A DNA stretch of 64,000 nucleotides from assembly GCA_013336525.1 (NCBI GenBank), contig JAAXTM010000011.1, forward strand, positions 1 to 64,000, read 5' to 3'. Origin of the DNA: Geobacteraceae bacterium. Its GTDB lineage: Bacteria > Desulfobacterota > Desulfuromonadia > Geobacterales > Pseudopelobacteraceae. The notes under the pieces were generated by a model that made no database searches, was not told the origin of the DNA, and saw only the letters and a program-made list of their open reading frames with translations. This document shows positions 26,994 through 35,801 of this stretch, in pieces. The stretch's first letter is position 1. Each line of letters begins with the position of its first letter. The position numbers and the translations under genes were made by a program.

Positions 26994-29900
26994 ATGCCGA
27001 CACTTAAACTCATTACCAGCTGTTCTCAACAACGCTTGATAGGTGAACTTGCCGACAACCTTGGTTCCTCGCCACTACCTCCACTGGAAAAAGAGAGCAT
27101 AGTAGTTCTAAGCAATGGCATGGCCCGCTGGATATCCATGGAGCTTGCCGCCCGCCACGGTGTCTCTGCCGGTCTTGACTTCTGCTTTCCAAATGATCTA
27201 CTCGACCGGAGTTTCAGGTCGATATTTTCTGAATCACAGCAATCATTGCCATTTACCAAAAATTCGCTGACTTGGCGCATAGCTTCGCAGTTGCCTGCTC
27301 TCTCGCAACTTGCCGGGTTTGAGCAGATTGCATCATATCTTGGTGATGGCCGCGATGACCGTCGCCTGCTGCAGATTTCCAGATCACTGGCCGACTGTTT
27401 CGACCAATATACCATATTCAGGCCGGAGATGGTTTGCGCCTGGGATCATGGTGACGGAAACGATTGGCAGGCCCAGTTATGGCGCGCAGTCAACATCAAC
27501 AGACAGGGCAGTCATCGGGCGGCTCTTCTGAAAAAACTACAGAGCCATGTTTCAAAAGCCGCTGTACCTAACGGTACTTTACCGAGCCGAGTCAGCCTGT
27601 TTGGAATTTCATATCTACCGCCGTTCCATCTTGAAGCTTTGAGATTGCTTTCTACCTATTGCGATGTAACTTGCTATCTCCTCAACCCATGTGGGTTGTA
27701 CTGGGGAACAATTATCTCGGAAAGTAGGAAGTCCAGACTGGTACTTCAGTCATCCCTCCCAGCAGAAGCGGAAGAATATTACGAAACCGGAAATCCACTT
27801 CTCTCTTCACTCGGCACATTAGGCCAGGAATTTTTCGAGACACTTCTTGAATATGGCTTTGAAGTTGAAGAGCTGGACAGTGCGCCAAGTATCGGACTTC
27901 TGAATGGCAAAACAGATACCGCCAATATTCTGTCCACAATTCAGAATGATATTCTCTCCCTTTATGACCGTCCATCAAGCACTGTAAAAGAGCCAGTTTC
28001 AGAAGATGATCATTCACTACAGATCCACTCGTGTCACGGAACTTTACGAGAGATGGAGATTATCTACGATAACCTGCTGGCACATTTTGATGAATTACCC
28101 GGTCTTGAGCCTCGCCACATCGTGGTCATGATCCCGGACATTGAAACCTATGCCCCGTATATCAGCTCCGTTTTTGGCAGCAGGGCCGGACGCCCCCCGC
28201 TCCCCTATACCATTGCCGACCGAAGCGTCCGCCGTGAGAGTCCATTTGTTAATGCATTCCTCAAGATTCTTGATACGGCACCAGGTCGTTTTGCTCTCCA
28301 TGACATACTTGAGCTTCTTGAGCTCCCACCTGTTATGAGTCGATGCAGTCTGGACGAAGATGAGCTTACCGAAATCAATAACTGGCTTAAGGACTGCAAC
28401 GTCCGCTGGGGGCTTGATGCCGATCACCGTAACGATCTCGGGTTTCCTCGTTACGCAGACTTCAGCTGGCAGGCAGGCCTGGACAGGCTGTTTCTCGGCT
28501 ACGCCATGGCGCCGGACGATTCCGCAACATTTGGCTCGATACTTCCATACCCTTCGTGTTCCGGGAGCCAGGCGGAGACTCTTGGAAAACTAGCCGAATT
28601 CATAGCCATCGTCAGGGAACATAGTGCTCGGCTGAGCACACTTCATACGCTGCCGGAATGGGCCGATATCCTTACCGCAACAATCGATCAGATGCTTCTG
28701 GCTGACGGAAACGATGCTGCCGGACCTCTGGCAGTTGCCAAGGCGCTCAATTCACTCCGCGAGGCCTGCACACTCCATGGCTTCACACAATCTATTACAC
28801 TTAACGCTGTGCGTGACCATCTGTCCGAAATACTTGCCAAAGGTGGCGGCGGTTACGGATTCATGGGGGGCTCTATTACGTTTTGTGCCATGCTGCCTAT
28901 GCGAAGCATACCTATGAGAGTGGTCTGGCTCGCAGGCATGAATGACGGGCAGTTTCCGCGTACTGAAAGGCCACCCGGATTCAGCCTTATGAACGGCGCA
29001 CGTCGTCGCGGAGACCGTTCATTGCGTGATGAAGACCGCTACCTGTTCCTTGAAGCGCTCATGGCCGCAGAAGATCGTTTCTGCATCAGCTACAACGGCC
29101 AAAGCGATCGCGACAACAGTACTCTGCCGCCGTCAGTGCTGGTCGCCGAACTGATCGACTACGTCACAAAATGCTTTATCAGGACAGATGATAAAACTCC
29201 GGCGTCTGTTCTGATCCGGCACCGCCTTCAGGGATTCAGTCCACTTTATTATAACGGCCACGATCCGGCACATCTTTTCAGTTATGATCGAGAAAACTGC
29301 CGGGCAATCGAGGCGAGAAGGTTGTCGGGACGTACAGGGCAGGAGTTTTCAGGCGATCAGCTGACGCTTGACAATGAATCGATCATGCAGATTGACCTGA
29401 TGCAGTTACGCCGCTTTCTGGCAAATCCGGCCGCCGCTTTTCTTGAACAGCGCCTTCGTATAAAGCCATTCAATCCTGCTGAAGAACCGGATGAGTCTGA
29501 ACCTTTTTCGCTGGACCCACTATCTCGTTACACTCTTTCACAGGAACTTGTCGGACAACTGCTGAAGGGTGCTCAGTACGACGAGTGCCTGACAGCGGCA
29601 CAATCAAGCGGGACTCTTCCTCCATTATCAACCGGCAAGTCTGCCTTTGATAATGTATGGGAAAAAAGTCGTCAATTTGCCGCGATGCTTGAAGCGCAAA
29701 TGGGAGCTAAACTGCAGCCTATTACGCTGCAATTTGCCCACAATAACTTACTACTGCATGCCTTTCTTGAAAACTGCCAGAGCGACATTCATCTTCGCTG
29801 GCGCTGTGCTGGAATAAAGGGGAAGGATCGGCTCTTAATATGGCTGGACCATCTTTTGCTAAACATTGCCAAGGCTGACGGCTACCCGCTGCAGAGCATG

Positions 29901-30215
29901 ATGATTGCCTCTGACTCTGTTTTGGAACTGTCGCCGGTTGAAAATGCGGCAGAAATCCTGTCTGATCTGCTTGATTTATACTGCGAGGGGATGAAACGGC
30001 CACTCCGCTTTTTTTCAGAAACTTCCTGGCACTTTTTAATAGAAGGCCAGTCGAAGGCTGAAATCTGCTGGCGGGGTGATCAAAGGAGAGGTTTACCCGG
30101 CGAATGTGATAATCAGTCAGTACTCCTATGCTTCGGGAACGAGGATCCATGGGGGGAGGAGTTTTACACACTGGCAGAACGGGTATATGGGCCGCTTATT
30201 GCGGTCATGAAGTAA
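26994..30215 (+). CDS. recC: Exodeoxyribonuclease V gamma subunit RecC
   Basis: RecC is the scaffold subunit of RecBCD that splits the DNA strands and reads Chi. The 1073 residues match the family from the N-terminal inactive helicase domain (VVLSNGMARWISMELAAR and LTWRIASQLPAL) through GILSLYDRP-like and LQIHSCHGTLREMEI segments. IHSCHG is the usual RecC pattern, followed by VVMIPDIETYAPYI. MRSIPMRVVWLAGMNDGQFP and RGDRSLRDEDRYLFLEAL continue the signature, and a C-terminal nuclease-like fold follows. The length is near that of E. coli RecC (1122). No recB or recD lies beside it: the next gene is convergent. Confidence 0.94.
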   Translation: MPTLKLITSCSQQRLIGELADNLGSSPLPPLEKESIVVLSNGMARWISMELAARHGVSAGLDFCFPNDLLDRSFRSIFSESQQSLPFTKNSLTWRIASQLPALSQLAGFEQIASYLGDGRDDRRLLQISRSLADCFDQYTIFRPEMVCAWDHGDGNDWQAQLWRAVNINRQGSHRAALLKKLQSHVSKAAVPNGTLPSRVSLFGISYLPPFHLEALRLLSTYCDVTCYLLNPCGLYWGTIISESRKSRLVLQSSLPAEAEEYYETGNPLLSSLGTLGQEFFETLLEYGFEVEELDSAPSIGLLNGKTDTANILSTIQNDILSLYDRPSSTVKEPVSEDDHSLQIHSCHGTLREMEIIYDNLLAHFDELPGLEPRHIVVMIPDIETYAPYISSVFGSRAGRPPLPYTIADRSVRRESPFVNAFLKILDTAPGRFALHDILELLELPPVMSRCSLDEDELTEINNWLKDCNVRWGLDADHRNDLGFPRYADFSWQAGLDRLFLGYAMAPDDSATFGSILPYPSCSGSQAETLGKLAEFIAIVREHSARLSTLHTLPEWADILTATIDQMLLADGNDAAGPLAVAKALNSLREACTLHGFTQSITLNAVRDHLSEILAKGGGGYGFMGGSITFCAMLPMRSIPMRVVWLAGMNDGQFPRTERPPGFSLMNGARRRGDRSLRDEDRYLFLEALMAAEDRFCISYNGQSDRDNSTLPPSVLVAELIDYVTKCFIRTDDKTPASVLIRHRLQGFSPLYYNGHDPAHLFSYDRENCRAIEARRLSGRTGQEFSGDQLTLDNESIMQIDLMQLRRFLANPAAAFLEQRLRIKPFNPAEEPDESEPFSLDPLSRYTLSQELVGQLLKGAQYDECLTAAQSSGTLPPLSTGKSAFDNVWEKSRQFAAMLEAQMGAKLQPITLQFAHNNLLLHAFLENCQSDIHLRWRCAGIKGKDRLLIWLDHLLLNIAKADGYPLQSMMIASDSVLELSPVENAAEILSDLLDLYCEGMKRPLRFFSETSWHFLIEGQSKAEICWRGDQRRGLPGECDNQSVLLCFGNEDPWGEEFYTLAERVYGPLIAVMK

Positions 30216-30280
30216 AACAATCTCAGCAGGTCATGCATGTTCGATAAAAGCATAAAATCAAAACAGCAGTATCGTTATGC

Positions 30281-30637
30281 TTAAAACAGCAGGCTGATCT
30301 TCAGGCTGATGCCACTGATGGAGGGACAGTCCTGCTGTTGTGCAACCCTGATCCGCTCCTGCGGTTCGATGATTTCATTTGGAGGATTATAGGCCATAGT
30401 CATTGAAACAGTGCGACGCTGTACCACTAAATCACCATTCTTGTTGAGAAAAATATCTACTGGCCTTTTGATTGCCTGACGGACATTTACAGGTGCGTTA
30501 AATCGGTCAATATCGGCATGCAGCAGCAACAGCGGTTCTGCATGAGATGCATAAGGTATCGTAAAAAGAGTAAGTGCAACAACAGGAATCAACTTCATAA
30601 AAAGCGAACATATTGTTTTACTCTCAAAGCCTGACAT
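30281..30637 (-). CDS. Small exported protein of unknown function, riboswitch-controlled
   Basis: I do not recognise this 118-residue protein. The N terminus has a signal peptide: a basic start, the hydrophobic run LIPVVALTLFTIPYAS and a likely cleavage after SHA. The mature part is about 85 residues. It contains LLLLHADIDRF, a DIFLNKNGDLVV strand pair and one cysteine, and it ends GISLKISLLF, an alternating hydrophobic pattern with a final Phe as in outer-membrane beta-strands. The ATG at 30637 follows AAGGAGGCAGTA. Upstream lie a terminator, a GEMM-I riboswitch and a sigma-54-like promoter, which suggests a cell-surface role, but the function is unknown. It could be a truncated remnant of a larger outer-membrane protein. 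Confidence 0.75.
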   Translation of the reverse strand: MSGFESKTICSLFMKLIPVVALTLFTIPYASHAEPLLLLHADIDRFNAPVNVRQAIKRPVDIFLNKNGDLVVQRRTVSMTMAYNPPNEIIEPQERIRVAQQQDCPSISGISLKISLLF

Positions 30638-30684
30638 TACTGCCTCCTTCTGCCTGACTTGTGTCAGGTGCCGCTTACCGCAAC

Positions 30685-30732
30685 AAAAAAGCCGGGACGC
30701 CAATACCATTGTAGATATTTCGGCGACCCGGC
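30685..30732 (-). terminator. Riboswitch expression-platform terminator
   Basis: On the minus strand GCCGGGTCGCC (30732-30722), part of the aptamer 3' half, can pair with GGCGTCCCGGC (30701-30691). Six T residues follow (30690-30685). Pairing competes with the aptamer, so ligand binding should prevent termination and turn the gene on. Confidence 0.85.
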
Positions 30733-30799
30733 TGTCTCAGAGAGACCCAATAGGCTTTCCGTCCCACCCTTGCGGATGGTTTAGTATTTTCGTATATCC
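30714..30799 (-). ncRNA. GEMM-I riboswitch, probably the 3',3'-cGAMP-sensing GEMM-Ib type
   Basis: On the minus strand the RNA has P1 GATAT (30798-30794) pairing with ATATC (30718-30714). The stem-loop ACCATCCGCAAGGGTGGGACG follows, with a tetraloop CGCAAG-like cap, then the conserved GGAAAGCC joint. A second arm GGGTCTCTCTGAGACAG comes next, and GCCGGGTCGCCG ends it. This is the GEMM-I (cyclic-dinucleotide) layout. The base at the position of Vibrio Vc2 G20 is A, in ATACTAAACC, as in the Geobacter cGAMP-responsive riboswitches. The alignment was by eye, from memory of those sequences. Ligand type is therefore inferred; GEMM-I class membership is strong. Confidence 0.9.
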
Positions 30800-30818
30800 A
30801 ACTATTTTCTCAATTAAA

Positions 30819-30835
30819 GAGCATAAAACGTGCCT
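30819..30835 (-). promoter_or_regulatory. Sigma-54-like promoter ahead of the riboswitch
   Basis: The minus strand reads AGGCACGTTTTATGCTC. Its GG (-24) at 30834-30833 and GC (-12) at 30822-30821 have the required 10-base spacing. It matches the RpoN consensus TGGCACG-N4-TTGCW at all but two bases. The predicted start, near 30809, lies just upstream of riboswitch stem P1, which supports it. Confidence 0.6.
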
Positions 30836-31028
30836 TTTTTGTATTTTGCGTTAGTTCCTTGCTGTAGGCGGATTAGCTTAGAATAGTCGCGATGAAGCTG
30901 TATTGAAACATTATTAAATGACGAATTTTGCTGTTCACAAGTGACGTTTTTCCGCACTAAAAACATTCTGACATCAAACCAGGTCACACAACATGCTGAA
31001 ATATTGTTACTTTCAAATTGCATTATTA
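30836..31028. other. Upstream part of the riboswitch-gene control region
   Basis: The 193 bp between the sigma-54-like promoter and the EamA gene stop hold no convincing gene. A 69-codon minus-strand frame (30814-31023) overlaps the promoter and looks spurious. If the promoter is RpoN-dependent, enhancer sites for an NtrC-type activator should lie here. I could not pick out a clear repeated dyad. Confidence 0.4.
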
Positions 31029-31901
31029 CTAGCCAAACTTGATCAAAGCTGCGCCTGCCATTATGAACAGAGCCGAAAGCAGTCTGATCCTGCCATAGGA
31101 TTCTCTTAGAAAGATGATGCCGATCAAGACACCAACAACAATACTTACCTGCCTGACCGGTACGGCATAGCTTACCGGCGACAGGTTCAGTCCGTAGCGG
31201 AAAGTCAGGAAGGATGCCATCATAATCGGGCCACTGATCAGGATCAACCGCCAGTGTTCGCGCAACTCTTCACCGATCAGAGAGCGGTATTTAGGGCGGA
31301 ATATATTGAAGGACATCAGGATAAACATGATCAACACGAGCAGATAAGTGAAATATAGCGGTGAATAGTTCCTGACACCACTCTTTTCGGCGATTGAACC
31401 AATTGAATATATGAAACCTGCCGTCAGGGCGTCACGTACCGATGGAGTCCGCAGGTTACGGAATGGACGCACCATTTCACTCAGTGTCAGACGCTGCATC
31501 TGGATCGAGTAAGTACCGAAAACCACCAGCAGGATGCCGCACATACCTGCAGCAGAAAGGCGTTCTCCCAACAGTGTCATCCCCCAGATCGGTACATAGA
31601 TCATTGAGGTCTGGCAGAGGGGATAGACAACTGACATGTCGCCGCCACGGTAAGCCCGACCGTTGAAGAGGTGATAAAGCACGAAACATAACGCACCGAG
31701 AGAGACCATCAGCAGGGTATGAATATCGGGGCGGCAGAACGATTCAGACAGGAACGGGAGGATGATGGTAAATAGACTTCCTGAGGCAACGAACATCCAC
31801 CATATAAAAACTGTTTTGTGACGGCTCCGCTTCACCAGCAGATTCCAGAGTGCATGCATGACAGCAGAAATGATTATGAGGGTAAAGGCGAGTGGACTCA
31901 T
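31029..31901 (-). CDS. EamA/DMT family transporter
   Basis: This 290-residue membrane protein has about ten helices in two EamA-type halves, typical of drug/metabolite transporters. The first half starts IIISAVMHALWNLLVKRS, and SVVYPLCQTSMIYVPIWG ends helix 3 to 4. The second half includes FTYLLVLIMFIL and SYAVPVRQVSIVVGVLIG with the final FLRESYGRIR pattern. The substrate cannot be assigned. It lies 124 bp below fumarate hydratase, separated by a very long hairpin, so it probably has its own promoter. Confidence 0.85.
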   Translation of the reverse strand: MSPLAFTLIIISAVMHALWNLLVKRSRHKTVFIWWMFVASGSLFTIILPFLSESFCRPDIHTLLMVSLGALCFVLYHLFNGRAYRGGDMSVVYPLCQTSMIYVPIWGMTLLGERLSAAGMCGILLVVFGTYSIQMQRLTLSEMVRPFRNLRTPSVRDALTAGFIYSIGSIAEKSGVRNYSPLYFTYLLVLIMFILMSFNIFRPKYRSLIGEELREHWRLILISGPIMMASFLTFRYGLNLSPVSYAVPVRQVSIVVGVLIGIIFLRESYGRIRLLSALFIMAGAALIKFG

Positions 31902-31956
31902 CGCAGCACTATAGCCGATGATAGCAAGTTTGTGTCAGTAAGTTTTTCATCCTGAG

Positions 31957-32016
31957 TCCCTCCACAAACAAAAGCCCCGCGTACATGTGTACGCGGGGCT
32001 TTTGTTTGTGGAGGGA
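31957..32016. terminator. Perfect 28-bp inverted repeat, bidirectional terminator
   Basis: Arms at 31957-31984 and 31989-32016 are exact reverse complements around the loop ATGT. The inner GCCCCGCGTAC/GTACGCGGGGC stem flanked by AAAA and TTTT is a terminator on either strand. The outer 13 bp (TCCCTCCACAAAC and complement) extend the pairing well beyond a normal terminator. It lies 10 bp past the fumarate hydratase stop. Confidence 0.85.
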
Positions 32017-32025
32017 GATAACTTT

Positions 32026-33651
32026 CTACAAACCGAGCTGTTTAAAGAAATCCGTGCCTTTGTCATCAACCAGAATGAAGGCCGGGAAGTTCTCAACCTC
32101 AATTTTCCAGACCGCTTCCATCCCGAGTTCAGGAAAATCGATACATTCGACTTTCTTGATATTTTCTTCAGCCAGAACTGCGGCAGGTCCACCGATTGAA
32201 CCGAGGTAGAAACCACCGTATTTCTTACAGGCATCCGTTACCTGCTGGCTACGGTTTCCTTTGGCAATCATGATCAGAGAGCCGCCCTTGGACTGAAGCT
32301 CATCAACGTATGAATCCATACGTCCGGCTGTAGTGGGACCGAATGAACCTGAAGCCTTGCCAGCAGGAGTCTTTGCCGGTCCGGCGTAGTATATCGGATG
32401 ATTGAGCAGATATTCCGGAAGCGGTTTGCCGCTGTCCATTATCTCCTTGAATTTGGCGTGGGCAATGTCACGCCCTACGACGATCGTTCCTGAAAGCAGC
32501 AGCGGAGTTGATACCGGATGTTTGGTCAGTTCGGCCAGAATTTCCTTCATCGGCTTGTTAAGGTCGATCTTGACGCCATGCTCATGCTTACCACGATACT
32601 GCGCAGGGATCAGGCGTCCTGGATTGCGATCCATCTCCTCCACAAACAGTCCGTCCTTGGTGATCTTGGCCTTGATATTACGATCTGCCGAGCAGGATAC
32701 CGCCATACCTACCGGGCAGGAAGCGCCATGACGGGGAAGGCGAATTACACGCACGTCGTGAGCAAAGTATTTACCACCAAACTGGGCTCCGATGCCGAGT
32801 TTCTGAGCAGCTTCAAGCAGCCTGTTCTCCATTTCTACATCACGGAAAGCCTGTCCATGTTCATTGCCGCTTGTGGGCAGTCCGTCAAGCTCCTTGGCTG
32901 TAGCCAACTTAACCGTTTTCATACAGGAATCAGCAGAGGTGCCGCCGATAACAAATGCAATGTGATAAGGGGGACAGGCGGCCGTACCGAGATATTTCAT
33001 CTTCTCAACAAGGTACTTGAACAGCTTATCAGGTGTCAGAAGCGCCTTTGTTTCCTGATACAGCATGGTTTTATTGGCGGAACCGCCGCCTTTAGCCATA
33101 AAAACGAATTTGTAGTAATCACCATCCGTCGCAAGAATATCGATCTGGGCAGGCAGATTGGTGCCGGTGTTGATTTCTTCGTACATATCGAGCGCTACTG
33201 TCTGTGAATAGCGCAGGTTTTCTTCGGTATAGGTCTTGTAGATTCCCTTGGAAAGCCATTCTTCGTCCTTGACTCCGGTCCAGATCTGCTGACCCTTCTT
33301 GGCGGCAACTGTTGCAGTACCGGTATCCTGGCAGAGCGGCAGATCAAGATTGGCGGCGATCTCGGCATTACGCAGGAAAGCCAGGGCAACGCCCTTGTCG
33401 TTCATTGATGCTTCCGGATCGCTCAATATCTTGGCAACCTGCTCATTGTGGGCAGGGCGGAGCAGAAAGGAAACATCCTTCATCGCCTCATTGGCAAGTA
33501 TAGAAAGCGCCTCAGGGAATACTCTCACGACATCTTTATCGGCAAACGTCTCAACCTGTATATATTTTTCCGAACCTTCAATTTTACGGTATTTCGTTTC
33601 ATCTTTTGCAAGTGGGAACGGATCCTGATAAATAAACGGTTTGACAGACAT
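32026..33651 (-). CDS. fum: Class I fumarate hydratase (iron-sulfur type)
   Basis: This enzyme interconverts fumarate and malate in the TCA cycle, using a 4Fe-4S cluster. The 541 residues are a single chain with alpha- and beta-type halves as in FumA/FumB. Candidate cluster cysteines are in [21 protein letters not shown] and [37 protein letters not shown] and [15 protein letters not shown] are the C-terminal signatures. A strong AAGGAGAG site precedes the ATG at 33651. In Geobacter this enzyme works in acetate oxidation and fumarate respiration. The gene stands alone, with inverted repeats upstream. Confidence 0.95.
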   Translation of the reverse strand: MSVKPFIYQDPFPLAKDETKYRKIEGSEKYIQVETFADKDVVRVFPEALSILANEAMKDVSFLLRPAHNEQVAKILSDPEASMNDKGVALAFLRNAEIAANLDLPLCQDTGTATVAAKKGQQIWTGVKDEEWLSKGIYKTYTEENLRYSQTVALDMYEEINTGTNLPAQIDILATDGDYYKFVFMAKGGGSANKTMLYQETKALLTPDKLFKYLVEKMKYLGTAACPPYHIAFVIGGTSADSCMKTVKLATAKELDGLPTSGNEHGQAFRDVEMENRLLEAAQKLGIGAQFGGKYFAHDVRVIRLPRHGASCPVGMAVSCSADRNIKAKITKDGLFVEEMDRNPGRLIPAQYRGKHEHGVKIDLNKPMKEILAELTKHPVSTPLLLSGTIVVGRDIAHAKFKEIMDSGKPLPEYLLNHPIYYAGPAKTPAGKASGSFGPTTAGRMDSYVDELQSKGGSLIMIAKGNRSQQVTDACKKYGGFYLGSIGGPAAVLAEENIKKVECIDFPELGMEAVWKIEVENFPAFILVDDKGTDFFKQLGL

Positions 33652-33855
33652 CGGAACTCTCCTTTTTAGTAAGTTAGAAATTATTTCCTGCGGTATTTTT
33701 CAGGAAATAATTTCGTTAACGCACTCATCCTGTTTATCAGGGCCAAGACTAGATGGCAGATGGACGATCTATCGTACAGATCGTGATAGTGTATACAATT
33801 ACGAGAAGTAGTTTAGTAATGCAAACCGTCTTAGAAATCAAGGCAAAATTTAGGC
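33652..33855. promoter_or_regulatory. Fumarate hydratase upstream region with two inverted repeats
   Basis: The 204-bp gap has a 14-bp perfect inverted repeat, GAAATTATTTCCTG at 33677-33690 and CAGGAAATAATTTC at 33701-33714, with a 10-base loop, just before the fum ribosome binding site. A second one is ACGATCT (33764-33770) with AGATCGT (33778-33784). A TGTATACA palindrome lies at 33789-33797 nearby. The first could form a leader hairpin or operator; the others resemble operator half-sites of dimeric repressors. Regulator identity is unknown. Confidence 0.45.
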
Positions 33856-34317
33856 TCACATATACTGGCAACGAAGCAGCTTGACACCTTCTTTAAAAAG
33901 CACCTGCATTTTGTTTGGGACAATGACTGCTTTCACAATTCCGGCACCAAACACAGGATGAATTATGAGACGCTTGACCAAATATCTGCCATTCATGTCA
34001 TATTGGAGTGCTTTTTCATAATCGAATGTGGGATGAAGTGACGCCCACTCTTCACGCTCGACTTCAGCAGGATCTTTCCTGGAAGCACGTGGAGCAGCAG
34101 AGGCTGAACGGGGTTTGCTGGCTGCCGAAGCCTTGGGAAGTTTTGCCTCTTTTACAGCTGGGGGCGGATAATAGTTGTGCACACCATTACAAGTATTGCA
34201 TTCAACCCTTACGACTTTTTCTTCCACCATGGCAACAATTCTGTGATTCAGCACTTCGCGACACTTGGTACAACGGGACTCAATAATGTCACCTGCCGAT
34301 AATTTTCGAGTAGTCAT
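33856..34317 (-). CDS. Zinc-ribbon protein with a C-terminal beta-barrel-like domain
   Basis: I do not know the function of this 153-residue protein. Residues 16-45 hold CTKC and CNTC, two CxxC pairs that make a zinc ribbon. Residues 50-90 are Pro/Ala/Ser/Lys-rich linker. The C-terminal 55 residues contain LIIHPVFGAGIVKAV and VLFKEGVKLLRC. The HPxFGxGxV pattern resembles the Tudor-like C-terminal domain of UvrD/PcrA helicases, which binds RNA polymerase. A role in transcription or nucleic-acid binding is a guess from this. It has its own gap of 144 bp upstream, which includes the terminator of the ligase gene. Confidence 0.8.
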   Translation of the reverse strand: MTTRKLSAGDIIESRCTKCREVLNHRIVAMVEEKVVRVECNTCNGVHNYYPPPAVKEAKLPKASAASKPRSASAAPRASRKDPAEVEREEWASLHPTFDYEKALQYDMNGRYLVKRLIIHPVFGAGIVKAVIVPNKMQVLFKEGVKLLRCQYM

Positions 34318-34392
34318 TTGTTTCCTTCTGTTCTGCGGGTTATTTCGTTAAGTAAAAACGATTGGCTTTAGCATACTTCATAAATTTTCAGC

Positions 34393-34433
34393 AAAAAAGC
34401 CGCTCATCAGCATCACAGCTGGTGAGCGGCTTT
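34393..34433 (-). terminator. Terminator after the PaaK-type ligase gene
   Basis: On the minus strand AAAGCCGCTCACCAGC (34433-34418) pairs with GCTGATGAGCGGCTTT (34411-34396) with one mismatch and a TGTGAT loop, then further T residues to 34393. It sits about 30 bp past the ligase stop. Confidence 0.9.
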
Positions 34434-34461
34434 ACATTTGAATGGGAAAAACGGGCCGGTC

Positions 34462-35772
34462 TTAAACCACCCGCTTATCGATAACTCTCTCAGCCTTTCC
34501 CTCGTGACGCGGTATACTGTTTGGCTCAACCAGTTTAACCGTCACGCCAACACCGAGTACAGAGTCAATCCTTTTTCCGACCATATCAAGGAAAGCACGC
34601 TGTTTTTTCATTTCGTCAAAGAAGATATTTTCCCTTACCTCAATACAAACCTCCAGCACATCCAATGCACCTTTACGATCGACGACAAGCTGATAGTGCG
34701 GCTCGCACCCTTCTATTGCAACCAGCACCTCCTCAATTTGCGAAGGAAAGACGTTAACTCCCTTGATAATCAGCATATCATCAGAGCGCCCCATAGTCTT
34801 CTTCATTCTGACCATGGTTCTGCCACATTGGCAGGCAGCATGATCAAGACTTGTGATATCGCGTGTACGATAGCGAATCATCGGGAAGGCTTCCTTGCTG
34901 ATTGTCGTCAGTACAAGTTCACCAACGCTACCGGGTGGCAGTACACGGCATGTTTCAGGATCAATTATCTCCGCGATAAAGGCATCCTCGGAAATATGCA
35001 TGCCTTTTTTGTACTGACATTCACCCGCAACACCCGGACCGATAATTTCAGAAAGGCCGTAGTTATCTGTTGCGCTGATCATAAGACGCGATTCAATCTC
35101 GGCACGCATCGCCTCAGACCATGGTTCGCCACCAAAAAGACCAAACTTTAAGGACAACGTCTGCGGGTCTATACCCTGTTTTTCGATCATATCGGCAAGA
35201 GTGATTGCATAACTTGGAGTACAGACAAGCGCGGTAGACTTGTAATCCTGCATGATCATGATCTGCTTATCGCTATTCCCCCCGCTCATCGGTATGACAG
35301 CAGCACCAATAGTCTCCGAACCGTAATGCAGCCCGAATGCGCCGGTAAACATGCCATAACCGAAAGCTATCTGTACGACATCATCGTGAGTAACCCCGGC
35401 AGCAGTCATGATTCGCGCCACCAGATTGGACCACATTTTAAGATCGTTTTTTGTATACCCGACAACAGTCGGTTTCCCGGTTGTGCCTGACGACGAGTGT
35501 ATCCGAACAATTTCACGCAACGGGACTGCAAACATTCCGTATGGATAATTGAGGCGTAAATCTTCCTTGGTTGTAAACGGCAGTTTTGAGAGATCAGATA
35601 ATGAAGAGACATCCTCGGGAACGATGCCTAGTTCATTAAACTTGGTACGATAACAGGGCACATTTTTGTAGGCACGATTCAATGTTGCCTGAAGACGCTC
35701 CAACTGGAGCTGTTCGAGCTCTTCACGTGGCATACATTCGTGTTGTGAATCCCATATTTGACTAGACTGCAT
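34462..35772 (-). CDS. paaK: Phenylacetate--CoA ligase family protein
   Basis: This AMP-forming ligase activates aryl acids to CoA thioesters. The 436 residues have the P-loop [34 protein letters not shown] and the adenylation motif [28 protein letters not shown] is the hinge, followed by [20 protein letters not shown]. This is the PaaK type; in Geobacter such proteins are often annotated as phenylacetate-CoA ligases acting in aromatic degradation or amino acid use. No other paa or aromatic gene is near, so the substrate is uncertain. It follows proS by 29 bp. Confidence 0.88.
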   Translation of the reverse strand: MQSSQIWDSQHECMPREELEQLQLERLQATLNRAYKNVPCYRTKFNELGIVPEDVSSLSDLSKLPFTTKEDLRLNYPYGMFAVPLREIVRIHSSSGTTGKPTVVGYTKNDLKMWSNLVARIMTAAGVTHDDVVQIAFGYGMFTGAFGLHYGSETIGAAVIPMSGGNSDKQIMIMQDYKSTALVCTPSYAITLADMIEKQGIDPQTLSLKFGLFGGEPWSEAMRAEIESRLMISATDNYGLSEIIGPGVAGECQYKKGMHISEDAFIAEIIDPETCRVLPPGSVGELVLTTISKEAFPMIRYRTRDITSLDHAACQCGRTMVRMKKTMGRSDDMLIIKGVNVFPSQIEEVLVAIEGCEPHYQLVVDRKGALDVLEVCIEVRENIFFDEMKKQRAFLDMVGKRIDSVLGVGVTVKLVEPNSIPRHEGKAERVIDKRVV

Positions 35773-35801
35773 GTATAAAACCCTCGCTACTGAGTTTGAA
35801 T

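Noticed and set aside
30248-30282. 8-bp inverted repeat AAGCATAA/TTATGCTT as a terminator after recC
   Set aside because: The arms are A+T-rich with a 19-base loop and no T-run follows.
30814-31023. 69-codon minus-strand frame before the riboswitch
   Set aside because: It overlaps the sigma-54-like promoter and has no family pattern or ribosome binding site.
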